Positions 8,511-18,798 are shown, counted from the stretch's first letter. The stretch is DNA of 64,000 nt from Candidatus Nanopelagicales bacterium (GCA_018401415.1 JAGYKV010000017.1:453268-517267), one strand, 5' to 3'. Numbers and translations: made by a program. Notes: generated by a model from the sequence alone, not told the origin.

Positions 8511-9568
8511 TCAGTTTTTTCCACGTGCCCGCCGAATCCCTTCCGCATAGCATTCAGCACCCTATTTGCAAAGAGATCCATGTTTCGTGACGTAAATCGG
8601 GAAAATAACGCTGCCGTAATAACGGGGGTGGGCACGCCTTCTTCGATGGCGGCGATTGAGGTCCACCGACCCTCACCAGAATCAGACACCTGCCCACCAA
8701 ATTCAATTAATTCAGGACTTCTACGCAGTTCACTGGCAGTGAGGTCTAATAACCATGAACTGATAACTGAACCTCGCCTCCACACCTCTGCTATCTCTGG
8801 AATGTCGAAACTGTATTGATACATTTCAGGTGCGTTCAGCGGAGCTGTCTCGGCGTCGGCTGACTCACGTTCGGAGCCCGCATTGGCATGTTTCAGCACA
8901 TTTAGACCTTCAGCAAATGCCGCCATAACCGCGTATTCGATTCCATTGTGAACCATTTTGACAAAGTGCCCAGCTCCATGTGGGCCACAATGCAGCCAGC
9001 CATCTTCCGCGGGGGATAGTTCGGATTGGGAGTCTGTTCGGGGGGCGGTCGCGAGGCCTGGAGCTAATGTGCTCCACAGGTTCGTAAGTCGCCCCACGGC
9101 AACGTCGGTGCCACCGATCATGAGTGAGTATCCGCGTTCGAGGCCCCAGATGCCCCCCGAGGTACCGACGTCAATGAATTCAATTCCCAGCGGGGATAGT
9201 TCTTGTGCGTGGACAAGGTCATCGCGATAGTACGTGTTACCACCATCAATAATGCAGTCACCTGACTCGAGCAGTGACATGAGCTCAACTATTACTGAAT
9301 CCGTTGGCTTCCCCGCGGGGACCATGACCCACACAGTCCTCGGGACGGATAATTGAGCGACCATGTCGGGAAGGGAAACTGTCGCACTGGCACCAAAGTC
9401 TTGAAACTTTTCTACCAATTGGGGGTCTCGATCGCACCCAATCACGTGATGCCCTCCCCGAATGGCTCGGAGTCCGATATTGGCACCCATGCGCCCGAGG
9501 CCGACCATACCGATAGTCACGGACTTGGGCGGTTCGGAGAGTGACTTGCTATTGACATTTGCATTCAC
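8507..9568 (-). CDS. gnd: 6-phosphogluconate dehydrogenase, decarboxylating (GndA/YqeC-type)
   Basis: 353 residues. It has the Rossmann start IGMVGLGRMGANIGLRA, then IIDGGNTYYRDD and GTSGGIWGLERGYSLMIGG, and the catalytic Lys/Asn in GHFVKMVHNGIEY. The enzyme oxidatively decarboxylates 6-phosphogluconate to ribulose 5-phosphate. At about 350 residues this is the shorter bacterial type, which is often NAD-preferring, rather than the 470-residue E. coli Gnd. The GCDRDP segment, with Asp after strand 2, is compatible with NAD but not proof. It is divergent from pgi, placing glycolytic and pentose-phosphate enzymes around one 90-base intergenic region. Confidence 0.92.
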   Translation of the reverse strand: MNANVNSKSLSEPPKSVTIGMVGLGRMGANIGLRAIRGGHHVIGCDRDPQLVEKFQDFGASATVSLPDMVAQLSVPRTVWVMVPAGKPTDSVIVELMSLLESGDCIIDGGNTYYRDDLVHAQELSPLGIEFIDVGTSGGIWGLERGYSLMIGGTDVAVGRLTNLWSTLAPGLATAPRTDSQSELSPAEDGWLHCGPHGAGHFVKMVHNGIEYAVMAAFAEGLNVLKHANAGSERESADAETAPLNAPEMYQYSFDIPEIAEVWRRGSVISSWLLDLTASELRRSPELIEFGGQVSDSGEGRWTSIAAIEEGVPTPVITAALFSRFTSRNMDLFANRVLNAMRKGFGGHVEKTD

Positions 9569-9661
9569 AGTTGCTCCTCAGTTCAATTGTGGTGTATCTC
9601 GCGTATCAAAGAGCCTTGGGTATTGAATGTCTGTGGTGTGTAGGTGTGCAAGGCTAGGTTA

Positions 9662-11281
9662 GTGACCGATCCAATGGAAACGCCCGCATGGGCTGAGTTG
9701 ACCACATTGGCCAAGAGAGACCTACCCCTCAAGGCTTTGATCGAGCAGGATCGCACATATTTGAGACTATCTGCGCCGGGAATCTCAGCAGACTTTTCCC
9801 GACAGCGGGTAGATACCCACGTTTTCCAGTCACTCATCGAATTGATTCATCAAACTCACGTGACGGAACTTCGTGACTCCATGTTCAGCGGCGAACCCAT
9901 CAATTCAACAGAGGAGCGCTCGGTCTTGCATGTGGCCTTGCGGGTCCCCTTGAATCAACATGTGACAGTCAAAGATGTGGATCTATCAGTTGGTGTCCAT
10001 TTGGTGCTGGACAGAATGCGTAATTTCAGCGATCAGGTCCGCAGTGGTCAGTGGACGGGCGTAACGGGCAAGTCGATTAACCGTGTGATCAACATAGGTA
10101 TCGGTGGTTCAGATCTCGGGCCCGCAATGGCGTGTCGGGCCTTACATGATTTTGTTACTCCTGAGATATCTTTCGCTTTTGTCTCAAATGTTGATCCAAA
10201 TGATCTCAAGGAAGCGCTCGAAGACAGTGATCCGGAGCGAACGCTCTTCATTATTGTCTCAAAAACATTCACGACCGAGGAGACAATGCTCAATGCGCAG
10301 GCTGCCAAATCCTGGATACTCAAGGCTTTGCCGCAGTTAGACTCAATTGACATTGTGCAGCAACATTTTGTTGCGGTATCTACTAACTCCCTACGCGTTA
10401 CTGATTTCGGTATCAATCTCACCAATATGTTTGGCTTTTGGGATTGGGTCGGTGGACGTTACTCCATGGTTTCCGCAGTGGGTCTGAGCACAATGATTGC
10501 CATAGGCTCGGCAAATTTCAATGACATGTTACGTGGTTTCCACGAAATGGATGAGCACTTTCGAACATCGCCGCCACATCAAAACATGCCCATGCTCATG
10601 GGGGCGCTTGCCGTCTGGAATAGAGACTTTCTTAATATTGAAACAACAGCAGTATTGCCCTACTCCCACTACCTAGGCAGGTTCCCGGCCTACCTCCAAC
10701 AACTCACCATGGAAAGCAACGGTAAACGGGTGAGGAAAGATGGATCTCTGGTTCATTACAACACCGGTGGAATATATTGGGGTGAGCCAGGTACCAATGG
10801 TCAACACTCGTTTTATCAGCTGCTCCACCAGGGAACATCTATCGTCGCCTGTGATTTCATTGTGGTTGCCCGCGAAAACGGGGACGCAACTCGACAACAG
10901 TCGATTCTTGTGGCCAATGCACTGGCTCAGGCTTCGGTATTGTCTATTGGCGTTACTAGACAAGAACTCAACGCAGGTGGTAATGCACCCGATCTACTCG
11001 CCCATAAAGTGATGCCGGGGAACAGGCCGGTGTCACTTCTCATGATTGATAAATTGGATCCGCATTCATTAGGCTCCCTGGTGGCCCTTTACGAACATTC
11101 CGTTTTTACCCAAGGAGCAATTTGGGGAATCAACTCATTCGACCAATGGGGTGTGGAATTGGGCAAAAAGGTTGCCAGCGGAATCGCTCATTCGTTCTCC
11201 GACAATTCGCTCATACAAGACTTTGACGCCAGTACCCAATATTCGATCAAGGAATATCTTCGAATAAACCCGCAGAATTAA
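9662..11281 (+). CDS. pgi: glucose-6-phosphate isomerase
   Basis: About 539 residues, the normal length for bacterial Pgi, interconverting glucose 6-phosphate and fructose 6-phosphate. Signatures are INIGIGGSDLGPAMA, VSKTFTTEETMLNA, WDWVGGRYSMVSAVGLS (catalytic Arg region), QQLTMESNGKRV (catalytic Glu) and FDQWGVELGKKVA (catalytic Lys). GTG 9662 gives an N-terminus (VTDPMETPAWAEL) that matches the family TPAW segment; GTG 9644 and ATG 9674 are possible alternatives. Its TAA stop shares the palindrome TTAA with the stop of the convergent PAC2 gene. Confidence 0.95.
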   Translation: MTDPMETPAWAELTTLAKRDLPLKALIEQDRTYLRLSAPGISADFSRQRVDTHVFQSLIELIHQTHVTELRDSMFSGEPINSTEERSVLHVALRVPLNQHVTVKDVDLSVGVHLVLDRMRNFSDQVRSGQWTGVTGKSINRVINIGIGGSDLGPAMACRALHDFVTPEISFAFVSNVDPNDLKEALEDSDPERTLFIIVSKTFTTEETMLNAQAAKSWILKALPQLDSIDIVQQHFVAVSTNSLRVTDFGINLTNMFGFWDWVGGRYSMVSAVGLSTMIAIGSANFNDMLRGFHEMDEHFRTSPPHQNMPMLMGALAVWNRDFLNIETTAVLPYSHYLGRFPAYLQQLTMESNGKRVRKDGSLVHYNTGGIYWGEPGTNGQHSFYQLLHQGTSIVACDFIVVARENGDATRQQSILVANALAQASVLSIGVTRQELNAGGNAPDLLAHKVMPGNRPVSLLMIDKLDPHSLGSLVALYEHSVFTQGAIWGINSFDQWGVELGKKVASGIAHSFSDNSLIQDFDASTQYSIKEYLRINPQN

Positions 11282-12120
11282 GGGTTTCTTCGACGCAGAT
11301 ATTTTTCGAATTCTTTCGCGATAGCATCTCCGGAAGCTTCAGGCAATTCAGCCGTGTCCCTAGCCTCTTCTAGTTGTGCGACATAGTCGGCGATTTCTTC
11401 ATCGTCTTCTGCGAGTTCATTCACACCAACTTCCCATGCACGCGATTCCTCCGGCAACTCCCGCAGCGGTATGGGAATATCGAGAATATCTTCGAGGCGT
11501 TGAATGAGCGCCAGTGTCGCTTTGGGGCATGGAGACTGACCAACATAATGTGGGATGGATGCCCACAGAGAGACACAGGGGATACCGAATTGCGCACATG
11601 CCTGGGAGAGAACCCCAACAATGCCAGTTGGCCCCTCGTAATGTGACACATCAAGTTGCAACTCACTTAAGAGTTCCCTGTCGGATGCCGTTGCCGATAT
11701 TGGAACTGGGCGAGAATGCGGATTATCAGAGAGCAATGCGCCCATGGTGATGACGAGTTCCACATCAAGTTCCGCCGCCAACCCAAGTATCTCCCTGGTG
11801 AACTGCGGCCACTTCATATTCGGCTCAATTCCTAAAATGAGCACAAAGTCCCGATCAGAATGTGAACCTTGAGCAACGAATACTTTGGTTGCTGGCCAAA
11901 TCAGTCCACGTTCGCCCGAATCCGTCGTGTAGATATGCGGTCGATTGACCTGATAGTCGTAATACTCCTCCGGATCAAGTTCGAGTAGGATCTGAGCATC
12001 CCACACTTCGCTTAAATGCGTGACCGCACCGGATGCGCTTTCAGCAGCGTCATTCCAGCCTTCAAAGGCAACTATGAGAACAGGCTTTCGCAGCACGGGT
12101 AGATCATCAAATTCAATCAT
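11278..12120 (-). CDS. PAC2 family protein (proteasome-assembly-chaperone-like)
   Basis: 280 residues of the PAC2 superfamily, named after eukaryotic proteasome assembly chaperone 2; actinobacterial members such as Rv2125 have a known fold but no settled function. Motifs are VLIVAFEGWNDAAESAS near the N-terminus, VITMGALLSDNPHSRPVP in the middle and GIPCVSLWASIPHYVGQSP. The acidic C-terminus (ELAEDDEEIADYV) is typical. The start overlaps the stop of the upstream alpha/beta hydrolase by eight bases. It sits close to the Pup-proteasome cluster, as in Mycobacterium, but a role in 20S assembly is not demonstrated. Confidence 0.88.
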   Translation of the reverse strand: MIEFDDLPVLRKPVLIVAFEGWNDAAESASGAVTHLSEVWDAQILLELDPEEYYDYQVNRPHIYTTDSGERGLIWPATKVFVAQGSHSDRDFVLILGIEPNMKWPQFTREILGLAAELDVELVITMGALLSDNPHSRPVPISATASDRELLSELQLDVSHYEGPTGIVGVLSQACAQFGIPCVSLWASIPHYVGQSPCPKATLALIQRLEDILDIPIPLRELPEESRAWEVGVNELAEDDEEIADYVAQLEEARDTAELPEASGDAIAKEFEKYLRRRNP

Positions 12121-12970
12121 CGGTCAAAGTCGCTATGGTTGAAATCAATTCGGCCACTGAACTGGGCCGCTGAAGAGGGACGTCATGGAGACAACCGTAC
12201 CAATTTTGGACATGGATCAGGTCGTTGTTGAGCAACAAGGGGATGCTTTCCGCTTTGGCAACATTCCATAAATCATCGCTTCGACAGATCACCACCCATG
12301 TGGGTACGCGAATCTTTTGAATATCGGCCAAATAATTGTATGCAAGGAGGCCATCAAGTACTTTCATGTGCCGGGTAAGTCCTAATTTGGTAACGAAGTC
12401 CCCGGATCCCGAGTCAACATAAGTTTCCGAGACCGCCTCCAACACTGGGCTGCTATCTGTGCCCCCCAACTCCTGATAGTGATTCACCAACATTTCCCGA
12501 GTAAACGGTCCAGTGGGGGGAGTTAATAGTTCTCTGAGTTCATCAACTGAACTCACAATATTGGGAATCAGATCCTGAGGGTTGAAAGCCCCACCGTCAA
12601 TCAGAGTACAACTCAGTATTCGCTGGGATGCGCTAACAGCGATTCGAAGGGCGATCGACGAGCCCCATGAATGTCCCACAATGTGCGCCGAGGATATGTC
12701 AAGAACATCCATGAGATCTATGACATCCTGCGCAACACTCTCAATACTGAAATGTGAATCGGGGCCGAAGTCCTGTGAGTCACCATGCCCACGAAGATCA
12801 ACAGCAATACAGGAACGTTGTAATTCATGTTCAACAAGCTGCCAATACCGGGATTGTTGTGACAGGCCGTGTAGCAAAATTATGGGTGGGTCGGTGAGAT
12901 GGGATTGCCCACGATAAAAGATTCGTTCCCCACTCTGCACACAAAAGCTAGCACTCTGTCCAATATTCAC
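12113..12970 (-). CDS. alpha/beta hydrolase
   Basis: 285 residues from GTG 12970. PPIILLHGLSQQSRYW is the oxyanion-hole region, GHSWGSS the nucleophile elbow (Ser), and CLHDVPLQRP near the C-terminus carries the catalytic His; the acid is probably Asp in VVICRSDDLW. Substrate is unknown; it could be an esterase, lipase or epoxide-type hydrolase. It is co-directional and overlapping with the PAC2 gene, forming a two-gene unit, and divergent from the HAD gene with 27 bases between starts. Confidence 0.88.
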   Translation of the reverse strand: MNIGQSASFCVQSGERIFYRGQSHLTDPPIILLHGLSQQSRYWQLVEHELQRSCIAVDLRGHGDSQDFGPDSHFSIESVAQDVIDLMDVLDISSAHIVGHSWGSSIALRIAVSASQRILSCTLIDGGAFNPQDLIPNIVSSVDELRELLTPPTGPFTREMLVNHYQELGGTDSSPVLEAVSETYVDSGSGDFVTKLGLTRHMKVLDGLLAYNYLADIQKIRVPTWVVICRSDDLWNVAKAESIPLLLNNDLIHVQNWYGCLHDVPLQRPSSVAELISTIATLTDD

Positions 12971-12997
12971 AGGATTACTCTCGCAGTAGGGTTAAGC

Positions 12998-13705
12998 GTG
13001 CGGTTACCCAAGGCGGTTCTTTTTGATTTGGACGGTACTTTGCTGGAGTCTGAACATTTGTGGCTCAGAGCGGAGCAACGCACCATGGCTCATTGGGACA
13101 TTTCATGGTCACCCAGTGACCAACAGGCATGTTTGGGCGGCCCGTTGGAACGAGTGGTTGCCTATATGCATGAATTAACCGTATCTGCGAATCTCGCACC
13201 ACAACCCACCTCCCAGGAGATATCTGATGCATTGATTTCCAATATTGTGCATCTTTTTTCCACTACGGAGATCGAGTGGCGCCCGGGCGCACGTGAAATT
13301 GTGTTGGAGACGCACAGGCTGGGGATCCCTACCGCGATCGTCACCGCTTCATGGCGGGTGTTGCTTGATGCGGTATTGGAAATCATGTGTGATCACGTTG
13401 GCAACTTCACGATCTCGGTAGCAGGGGATGAAGTTGCACACTCAAAGCCCGATCCCTATCCGTACCTGGAAGCATCGCGATTACTGCGTGTTGGTATTGA
13501 GTTTTGTCTTGCCATCGAGGATTCTCCAACTGGTACCGCTTCGGCTGTCTCCGCGGGGGCGCCGACTGTCGCCGTTGAGCACTTGGCGCCAATATCTGTG
13601 CCAGGGGCGGTCGTGATGAATAGTCTCCACGGGCGCAGCCTCGAGGAATTGTGGCTACTCGCCCGAAGCGTTGAGGGAAGATCGGAGCGCATTCTCAACG
13701 AGTGA
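12998..13705 (+). CDS. HAD family hydrolase (phosphatase)
   Basis: About 235 residues from GTG 12998. FDLDGTLLESEHLW carries the nucleophile Asp and acid/base Asp of the HAD superfamily; TAIVTASWR is motif II, SKPDPYPY motif III (Lys) and IEDSPTG motif IV. The cap is of the helical type seen in beta-phosphoglucomutase or phosphoglycolate phosphatases. Substrate unknown. An in-frame extension to 12899 would run through the opposite-strand hydrolase gene and is rejected. The 3' end overlaps the convergent nuclease gene by 51 bases, the largest tail-to-tail overlap in the window. Confidence 0.88.
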   Translation: MRLPKAVLFDLDGTLLESEHLWLRAEQRTMAHWDISWSPSDQQACLGGPLERVVAYMHELTVSANLAPQPTSQEISDALISNIVHLFSTTEIEWRPGAREIVLETHRLGIPTAIVTASWRVLLDAVLEIMCDHVGNFTISVAGDEVAHSKPDPYPYLEASRLLRVGIEFCLAIEDSPTGTASAVSAGAPTVAVEHLAPISVPGAVVMNSLHGRSLEELWLLARSVEGRSERILNE

Positions 13706-14536
13706 GGTTCCTGACGTCCATAGGTGTCGGGCAGGAAGTTGAGGCGGAGTTCCATCAAATGAGGGGCAGATCGACTTGAAGGAGCACCAGTTACACAATT
13801 TGCTCGGTGAGGGAGCGAATACCCCCAATTCCGCTGAACGCTCAATCGCGGAACGAATTGCCAGGATTCTCTTTTCCGTTGCGATCAAGTCGGAGACATC
13901 GGGTTGGTATCGCAGAAATTTTCCATCTCCCAAATACATGATTTGAAGCGTGTGCGGAATGTCCTGGGTAATTTTCCACCATGCCAAAGCATAAAAGCGC
14001 ATTTGGAACATTGCCTTTTCTCCATAGCGCTCACCAGGTGATTTACCGGTCTTGTAGTCGACAACTCTGATCGCGCCTTGGGGACTTTTATCGACACGAT
14101 CAATGAAACCTCGGATACTGAAATCATCTGCGAGTTCCACACTCAGCGCCATTTCGCGGGCAAAGGGCTCCAATCGGTTTGGATCCTCCATCGCGAAATA
14201 TGTATCAAGAAGAGGTGTCACCGATTCAAGTACGGTTTCAACGAAACTCGATGAATCTTCGACAGGATTTGGCTCGCCTACGATCACTTGGAACTCTTCT
14301 GGGCGCACTCGAAACAAATCAGCCAGTTCCAATTCAAAGATTTTCTTTGCCTCCGAGACAGTGCGCTCACCGGATGGAAGCTCAAAGATGTTCTCTAAAA
14401 CTTTATGTACGAGGGTGCCGCGGATCGCTGCTTTGGAAGGCTCTTCGGGCAATTGGTCGATCGTGCGAAATCTATAAAGAAGTGGGCACTGAAGGAAGTC
14501 GGAGCTGCGCGATGGCGAGAGTGACGTGGGAAACAC
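13655..14536 (-). CDS. RecB-family PD-(D/E)XK nuclease, probably with a 4Fe-4S cluster
   Basis: 293 residues. LSPSRSSDFLQCPLLYRFR near the N-terminus and RVVDYKTGKSPGERYGEKAMFQMRFYAL, with Asp and Lys of the PD-(D/E)XK site, identify the RecB/Cas4-like exonuclease family. The first Cys (FLQCPLLY) together with LCNWCSFKSICPSF near the C-terminus supplies four cysteines in the AddB/Cas4 iron-sulfur arrangement. No Cas genes are nearby, so it is the stand-alone actinobacterial protein found next to trmI and the proteasome cluster. It may act in DNA repair; this is inference. It is divergent from trmI. Confidence 0.87.
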   Translation of the reverse strand: MFPTSLSPSRSSDFLQCPLLYRFRTIDQLPEEPSKAAIRGTLVHKVLENIFELPSGERTVSEAKKIFELELADLFRVRPEEFQVIVGEPNPVEDSSSFVETVLESVTPLLDTYFAMEDPNRLEPFAREMALSVELADDFSIRGFIDRVDKSPQGAIRVVDYKTGKSPGERYGEKAMFQMRFYALAWWKITQDIPHTLQIMYLGDGKFLRYQPDVSDLIATEKRILAIRSAIERSAELGVFAPSPSKLCNWCSFKSICPSFDGTPPQLPARHLWTSGTSLVENALRSSLNASGE

Positions 14537-14606
14537 AACACAACCCTAGACACAATGACGGACACAACGAGGGATCTCAGAAGTTCCGGGGGCTAAAGTC
14601 CGACAC

Positions 14607-15584
14607 GTGGCCAGAAAACTGATGTATCCGCCCGCGAGCCGAGGTCCCATTGAAGTGGGTCCCCGCCCGCGTGGTTTCTTGGCAGCAGGCGAACTTGTTC
14701 AAATGATTGATGCCAGGTCCAATAAGTACACGATCGCGCTGGTGGCGGGCGGTACTTTTCACAGTCACCGCGGGCAGATTCTTCACGACGACATTATTGG
14801 ACGCCCGGAGGGAATCGTGATCACCAGTGACAGGCTGGTGGAATATCAGGTGTTTCGTCCGCAATTGGATGATTATGTACTGTCCATGCCGCGAGGTGCA
14901 GCTGTTGTCTATCCCAAGGATGCTGCCCGAATTGTGGGGCTCGCAGATCTGGGGGCGGGTTCGCGCGTGCTTGAGGCGGGTGTGGGTTCAGGGGCGCTCA
15001 CCTGCTCATTGCTCCGAACCGTGGGAGGCCAAGGTGCGGTCGTGAGCATCGAGAAAAGACAAGATTTTGCCGAGGTCGCACAAGAAAACGTATGCAGGTG
15101 GTTCCGCGGGTACCCGAACTCTTGGACGGTCCAGGTGGCGGATCTTGCAGACTGGAATGTGTCACATTGGATAGCTGAGCATGGTGAATTTGATTCGGTG
15201 ATCCTTGACATGCTCGCGCCATGGGAATGCTTCCATGTTGCAGAGACAGCTTTACGTCCAGGTGGCGCTCTGGTTGTCTACGTCGCAACCACGACACAGC
15301 TGTCTCGGACCGTTGAGATTCTAAGGTTGCGGGATATCTGGAGCGAGCCGCGTGCCGAGGAGTCCCTGCTCCGCACATGGCATCTAGATGGTTTATCTGT
15401 GCGCCCTGATCACAAAATGAACGGTCACACGGGCTTCCTCATTTCGACTAGGAAAATGGCTGCTGATCAAACGGCCATGAAACGCAAGAGAAGACCTGCT
15501 CCCGGTGCGTATGGCGAGGACTATCAGGCTCCTGCTATTGATACCCCTTTGACAGCTACGGCACAAGGGGATGGAGGGCCGTGA
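14607..15584 (+). CDS. trmI: tRNA (adenine-58-N1)-methyltransferase TrmI
   Basis: 325 residues from GTG 14607. An N-terminal small barrel (about 1-90, with GRPEGIVITS) precedes a class I methyltransferase domain; VLEAGVGSGALTCSLL is the SAM-binding motif I and VILDMLAPWE the catalytic aspartate region. The enzyme makes m1A58 in the T loop of tRNAs; Rv2118c is the well-studied actinobacterial homologue and is likewise adjacent to mpa/arc. An extra Arg/Lys-rich tail follows GFLISTRK. It is probably the first gene of the long proteasome operon, with 54 bases before mpa. A later ATG at residue 6 is also possible. Confidence 0.93.
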   Translation: MARKLMYPPASRGPIEVGPRPRGFLAAGELVQMIDARSNKYTIALVAGGTFHSHRGQILHDDIIGRPEGIVITSDRLVEYQVFRPQLDDYVLSMPRGAAVVYPKDAARIVGLADLGAGSRVLEAGVGSGALTCSLLRTVGGQGAVVSIEKRQDFAEVAQENVCRWFRGYPNSWTVQVADLADWNVSHWIAEHGEFDSVILDMLAPWECFHVAETALRPGGALVVYVATTTQLSRTVEILRLRDIWSEPRAEESLLRTWHLDGLSVRPDHKMNGHTGFLISTRKMAADQTAMKRKRRPAPGAYGEDYQAPAIDTPLTATAQGDGGP

Positions 15585-15638
15585 ACACGCTGAAACGACT
15601 TTTTCGAGTTAGGGTGGCCATGATGAAAGGGGTACTTC

Positions 15639-17264
15639 ATGTCACATGAAGCGGACATATCGCGGCTACAAGGGGAACTGGCTGCCCAACGCGACCACAA
15701 TGAGCGCTTGATAAGTACCCTCCGCGAGGCACGCGAACAAATCGTGTCCCTCAAGACGGAAGTCGACCGACTTGCAGAGCCACCTGGCGGATTTGGCACG
15801 TTTTTGACTGCCCACCCGGATTCCACCGCCGACATCATGGTCATGGGAAAAAAGGTTCGCGTCGCGTTGAGTCCCGAGATTGATCGAACACTCCTGACTC
15901 TCGGGAGGGAGGTCCTGCTTAATGAGTCTCTAAACGTTGTTGGGGTTCTCGAGTTCGACAATATTGGCGACATCGTTGTACTCAAGGAAATGCTGGCACA
16001 GGACCGGGCACTTGTTGTCTCGCATTCAGACGAGGAGCGAGTTATTCGGATCGGTTCGCCGTTGTTCACCGAGACCTTGCGAGCCGGCGATACATTGTTA
16101 TGTGACTCGAGAAATAATGTTGCTTTTGAGAAAGTTGCCCGTGCCGAAGTTGAGGAGTTGGTGCTCGAAGAAGTACCCGATATAAAGTACGAAGACATTG
16201 GTGGCCTTCGTGAACAGATCGAGGCCATCCGTGATGCAGTCGAGCTGCCTTATTTACACGCTGACCTTTTTGCCGAACACCAATTGAGACCACCAAAGGG
16301 AATACTCCTCTATGGGCCTCCCGGTTGCGGCAAGACGCTGATTGCCAAAGCTGTGGCAAATTCACTTGCACAGAAGGTGGTGGAGCGAACGGGCATGGGC
16401 GAGGGGAGATCATTCTTCCTCAATATCAAGGGGCCAGAACTACTCAATAAGTATGTCGGGGAAACCGAACGACATATTCGGTTAGTGTTTCAACGCGCTC
16501 GCGAAAAAGCTTCCGAAGGAATGCCCGTCATTGTATTTTTTGATGAAATGGATTCCTTGTTTCGCACAAGAGGGAGCGGAGTAAGTAGTGATGTTGAAAA
16601 CACTATCGTTCCTCAGCTGCTAAGCGAGATCGATGGAGTTGAAGGATTGGAGAACGTTATTGTCATAGGGGCAAGCAACAGAGAGGACATGATTGACCCC
16701 GCGATCCTGCGTCCGGGTCGTCTCGATGTCAAGATAAAGATTGAACGGCCTGATGCTGAATCGGCTCGATCCATTTTTGCCAAATACCTCACCCCTTCCG
16801 TACCTCTGCATAAAGACGACCTGGATGAAAATGGCGGAGATGCTGCCTTGACCTGCAAAAATATGATCCAGCGTGCCGTGGAAAGAATGTATGCCGACTC
16901 AGATGAAAATCGATTCCTCGAAGTGACATATGCAAATGGCGATAAAGAAGTTTTATTTTTCAAAGACTTCAATTCAGGTGCCATGATTGAAAACGTTGTT
17001 TCCAGGGCGAAGAAATCCGCCATAAAGGATTTCCTGGCTACAGGTGAGAAGGGCGTTCGGGTTCAGCACCTTCTGGAAGCATGCCTCGATGAGTTTCGCG
17101 AGAATGAAGATCTTCCAAACACGACGAATCCTGACGACTGGGCTCGGATCTCTGGTAAGAAGGGGGAGCGTATTGTGTTCATTCGTACGCTGATTGAAGG
17201 TAAAAAGGGGACCGAACCAGGACGATCAATCAGTACGGTGTCAAATACCGGTCAGTATCTCTAG
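15639..17264 (+). CDS. mpa: proteasome-associated AAA ATPase Mpa/ARC
   Basis: 541 residues. The N-terminus (about 5-48) is a coiled coil that binds Pup; an OB region follows (about 50-165), and the AAA module has Walker A GPPGCGKT (226-233) and Walker [11 protein letters not shown] (about 298-306). [14 protein letters not shown] holds the arginine-finger region. The protein ends GQYL, the C-terminal motif that docks the hexamer on the 20S core. Mpa unfolds pupylated proteins and feeds them to PrcBA. GGGG lies about eight bases before ATG 15639. It is 13 bases from dop and the reading frame is intact. Confidence 0.97.
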   Translation: MSHEADISRLQGELAAQRDHNERLISTLREAREQIVSLKTEVDRLAEPPGGFGTFLTAHPDSTADIMVMGKKVRVALSPEIDRTLLTLGREVLLNESLNVVGVLEFDNIGDIVVLKEMLAQDRALVVSHSDEERVIRIGSPLFTETLRAGDTLLCDSRNNVAFEKVARAEVEELVLEEVPDIKYEDIGGLREQIEAIRDAVELPYLHADLFAEHQLRPPKGILLYGPPGCGKTLIAKAVANSLAQKVVERTGMGEGRSFFLNIKGPELLNKYVGETERHIRLVFQRAREKASEGMPVIVFFDEMDSLFRTRGSGVSSDVENTIVPQLLSEIDGVEGLENVIVIGASNREDMIDPAILRPGRLDVKIKIERPDAESARSIFAKYLTPSVPLHKDDLDENGGDAALTCKNMIQRAVERMYADSDENRFLEVTYANGDKEVLFFKDFNSGAMIENVVSRAKKSAIKDFLATGEKGVRVQHLLEACLDEFRENEDLPNTTNPDDWARISGKKGERIVFIRTLIEGKKGTEPGRSISTVSNTGQYL

Positions 17265-17277
17265 GACTACCGATTCA

Positions 17278-18798
17278 ATGTCTGCTCGTCGCGTGATGGG
17301 AATTGAGACAGAGTTTGGTGTTTCTGTTCCAGGTCATCCCACCATGAATGCCATGGTGACGAGTTCTCACATCGTGAACTCATATGCAAGGCTCGTGGGG
17401 TTGGATCGTCCCACCCTTGCCCATTGGGATTACGAACGTGAGACACCGTTGAGGGATGCCCGTGGTTTTGACATGTCCAGATCAGATGCGCATCCTTCAC
17501 AACTGACCGATGAGGATGACTCAGAACTCGGATTGGCCAATCTCATTCTGACAAATGGTTCTCGGTTCTACGTGGACCATGCGCATCCGGAGTACTCCAC
17601 TCCCGAAGTCACCAATCCCAGAGATGCAGTTTTATGGGACCGGGCCGGAACGGTTATCGCTCAACGAGCGGCCAACGCTGGGCCAGTTTTCGATGGCCAA
17701 AAAATTCGCCTGTACAAGAACAATGTAGATAATAAGGGTGCTTCATATGGTTGCCATGAGAACTACCTCATGAAACGAGCGACCCCATTTGCTGAAATCG
17801 TGAGAACACTCATTCCCTTTTTTGTAACGCGACAGCTGTTTACTGGAACGGGACGGCTTGGTAAAGGCTCTGAAGGTCAACGGAAAGAATTTCAGATTTC
17901 CCAACGAGCCGACTATTTTGAGGTTGAAGTTGGACTCGAAACGACCCTCAAAAGGCCGTTGATAAACACACGTGATGAACCCCATGCCGATCCAGAGAAG
18001 TACCGCCGCCTTCACGTCATTATCGGGGACGCAAATTTGTCTGACAAAGCTACACTGCTGAAACTGGGGTCTACTTCCATTGTTCTCAGCATGATTGAGG
18101 CAGGTATCTCATTTGGTGACACATTGGATATCAAGGACCCCGTGCGTGAACTTACTCGAGTTTCTTATGACACCTCTTTAACGCATCAGCTCACCATGTC
18201 TACTGGTGCGAGCCAGACTGCGATCGAGATCCAGTTTCGCATTCTTGAGGCCGCGGTTTCATTCTGTGAACGTCAAAGCCAGGTAGATGGTGATACCCGC
18301 GAGGTTCTCCACCTATGGCAATCCACTTTAGAGTCTCTACAACGAGACCCCATGGAATGCGTATCAACTATCGACTGGGTGGCAAAGATGTCGCTCATGC
18401 AGGGCTACATTCGCAGGGATAACTGTTCGTGGGATGACCCTCGACTGGCCCTGCTGGACTTGCAATACAGTGATATTGATCCAACAAGGGGAGTAGCAGC
18501 CAAGTTGGAGGAGAAGGGGGCTCTCACCCGAATTTTCACAGATGCGGAAGTTGACTTTGCCGTGGAAAACCCTCCCAGCGATACTCGAGCCTTTTTTCGC
18601 GGCGAATGTATTCGCAGATATCCGGATAATATTGCAGCCGCATCATGGGATTCAGTTGTTTTCGATACCGGTGGAGACACGCTCCTCAGAGTCCCCACCC
18701 TTGAGCCATTAAAGGGCACCAAAGACAGCGTTTTGGCAGTCTTGGATGCCAGCCCAACCGCCGCCGAACTCTTGGATTCCTTGCGAGATCCCCCCTAG
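17278..18798 (+). CDS. dop: Pup deamidase/depupylase Dop
   Basis: 506 residues from ATG 17278. RRVMGIETEFGVSVPG is the Dop/PafA glutamine-synthetase-like start with the metal-binding Glu. NGSRFYVDHAHPEYSTPE and [10 protein letters not shown] are the ATP/metal-site segments, and [19 protein letters not shown] is shared with PafA. The Dop-specific insertion is visible at LAHWDYERETPLRDARGFD. Dop converts Pup-Gln to Pup-Glu and also removes Pup from substrates. A longer in-frame extension begins at 17194 inside mpa but the family start is at 17278. Pup follows 16 bases downstream. Confidence 0.97.
   Translation: MSARRVMGIETEFGVSVPGHPTMNAMVTSSHIVNSYARLVGLDRPTLAHWDYERETPLRDARGFDMSRSDAHPSQLTDEDDSELGLANLILTNGSRFYVDHAHPEYSTPEVTNPRDAVLWDRAGTVIAQRAANAGPVFDGQKIRLYKNNVDNKGASYGCHENYLMKRATPFAEIVRTLIPFFVTRQLFTGTGRLGKGSEGQRKEFQISQRADYFEVEVGLETTLKRPLINTRDEPHADPEKYRRLHVIIGDANLSDKATLLKLGSTSIVLSMIEAGISFGDTLDIKDPVRELTRVSYDTSLTHQLTMSTGASQTAIEIQFRILEAAVSFCERQSQVDGDTREVLHLWQSTLESLQRDPMECVSTIDWVAKMSLMQGYIRRDNCSWDDPRLALLDLQYSDIDPTRGVAAKLEEKGALTRIFTDAEVDFAVENPPSDTRAFFRGECIRRYPDNIAAASWDSVVFDTGGDTLLRVPTLEPLKGTKDSVLAVLDASPTAAELLDSLRDPP

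Noticed and set aside
13655..14536. Cas4-type CRISPR component
   Set aside because: The PD-(D/E)XK nuclease with four cysteines resembles Cas4/AddB, but there is no CRISPR array or other cas gene and the locus is a conserved housekeeping block.
17194..17277. Longer N-terminus of Dop
   Set aside because: The extension lies inside the mpa coding region and has no resemblance to Dop; the family start is at ATG 17278.
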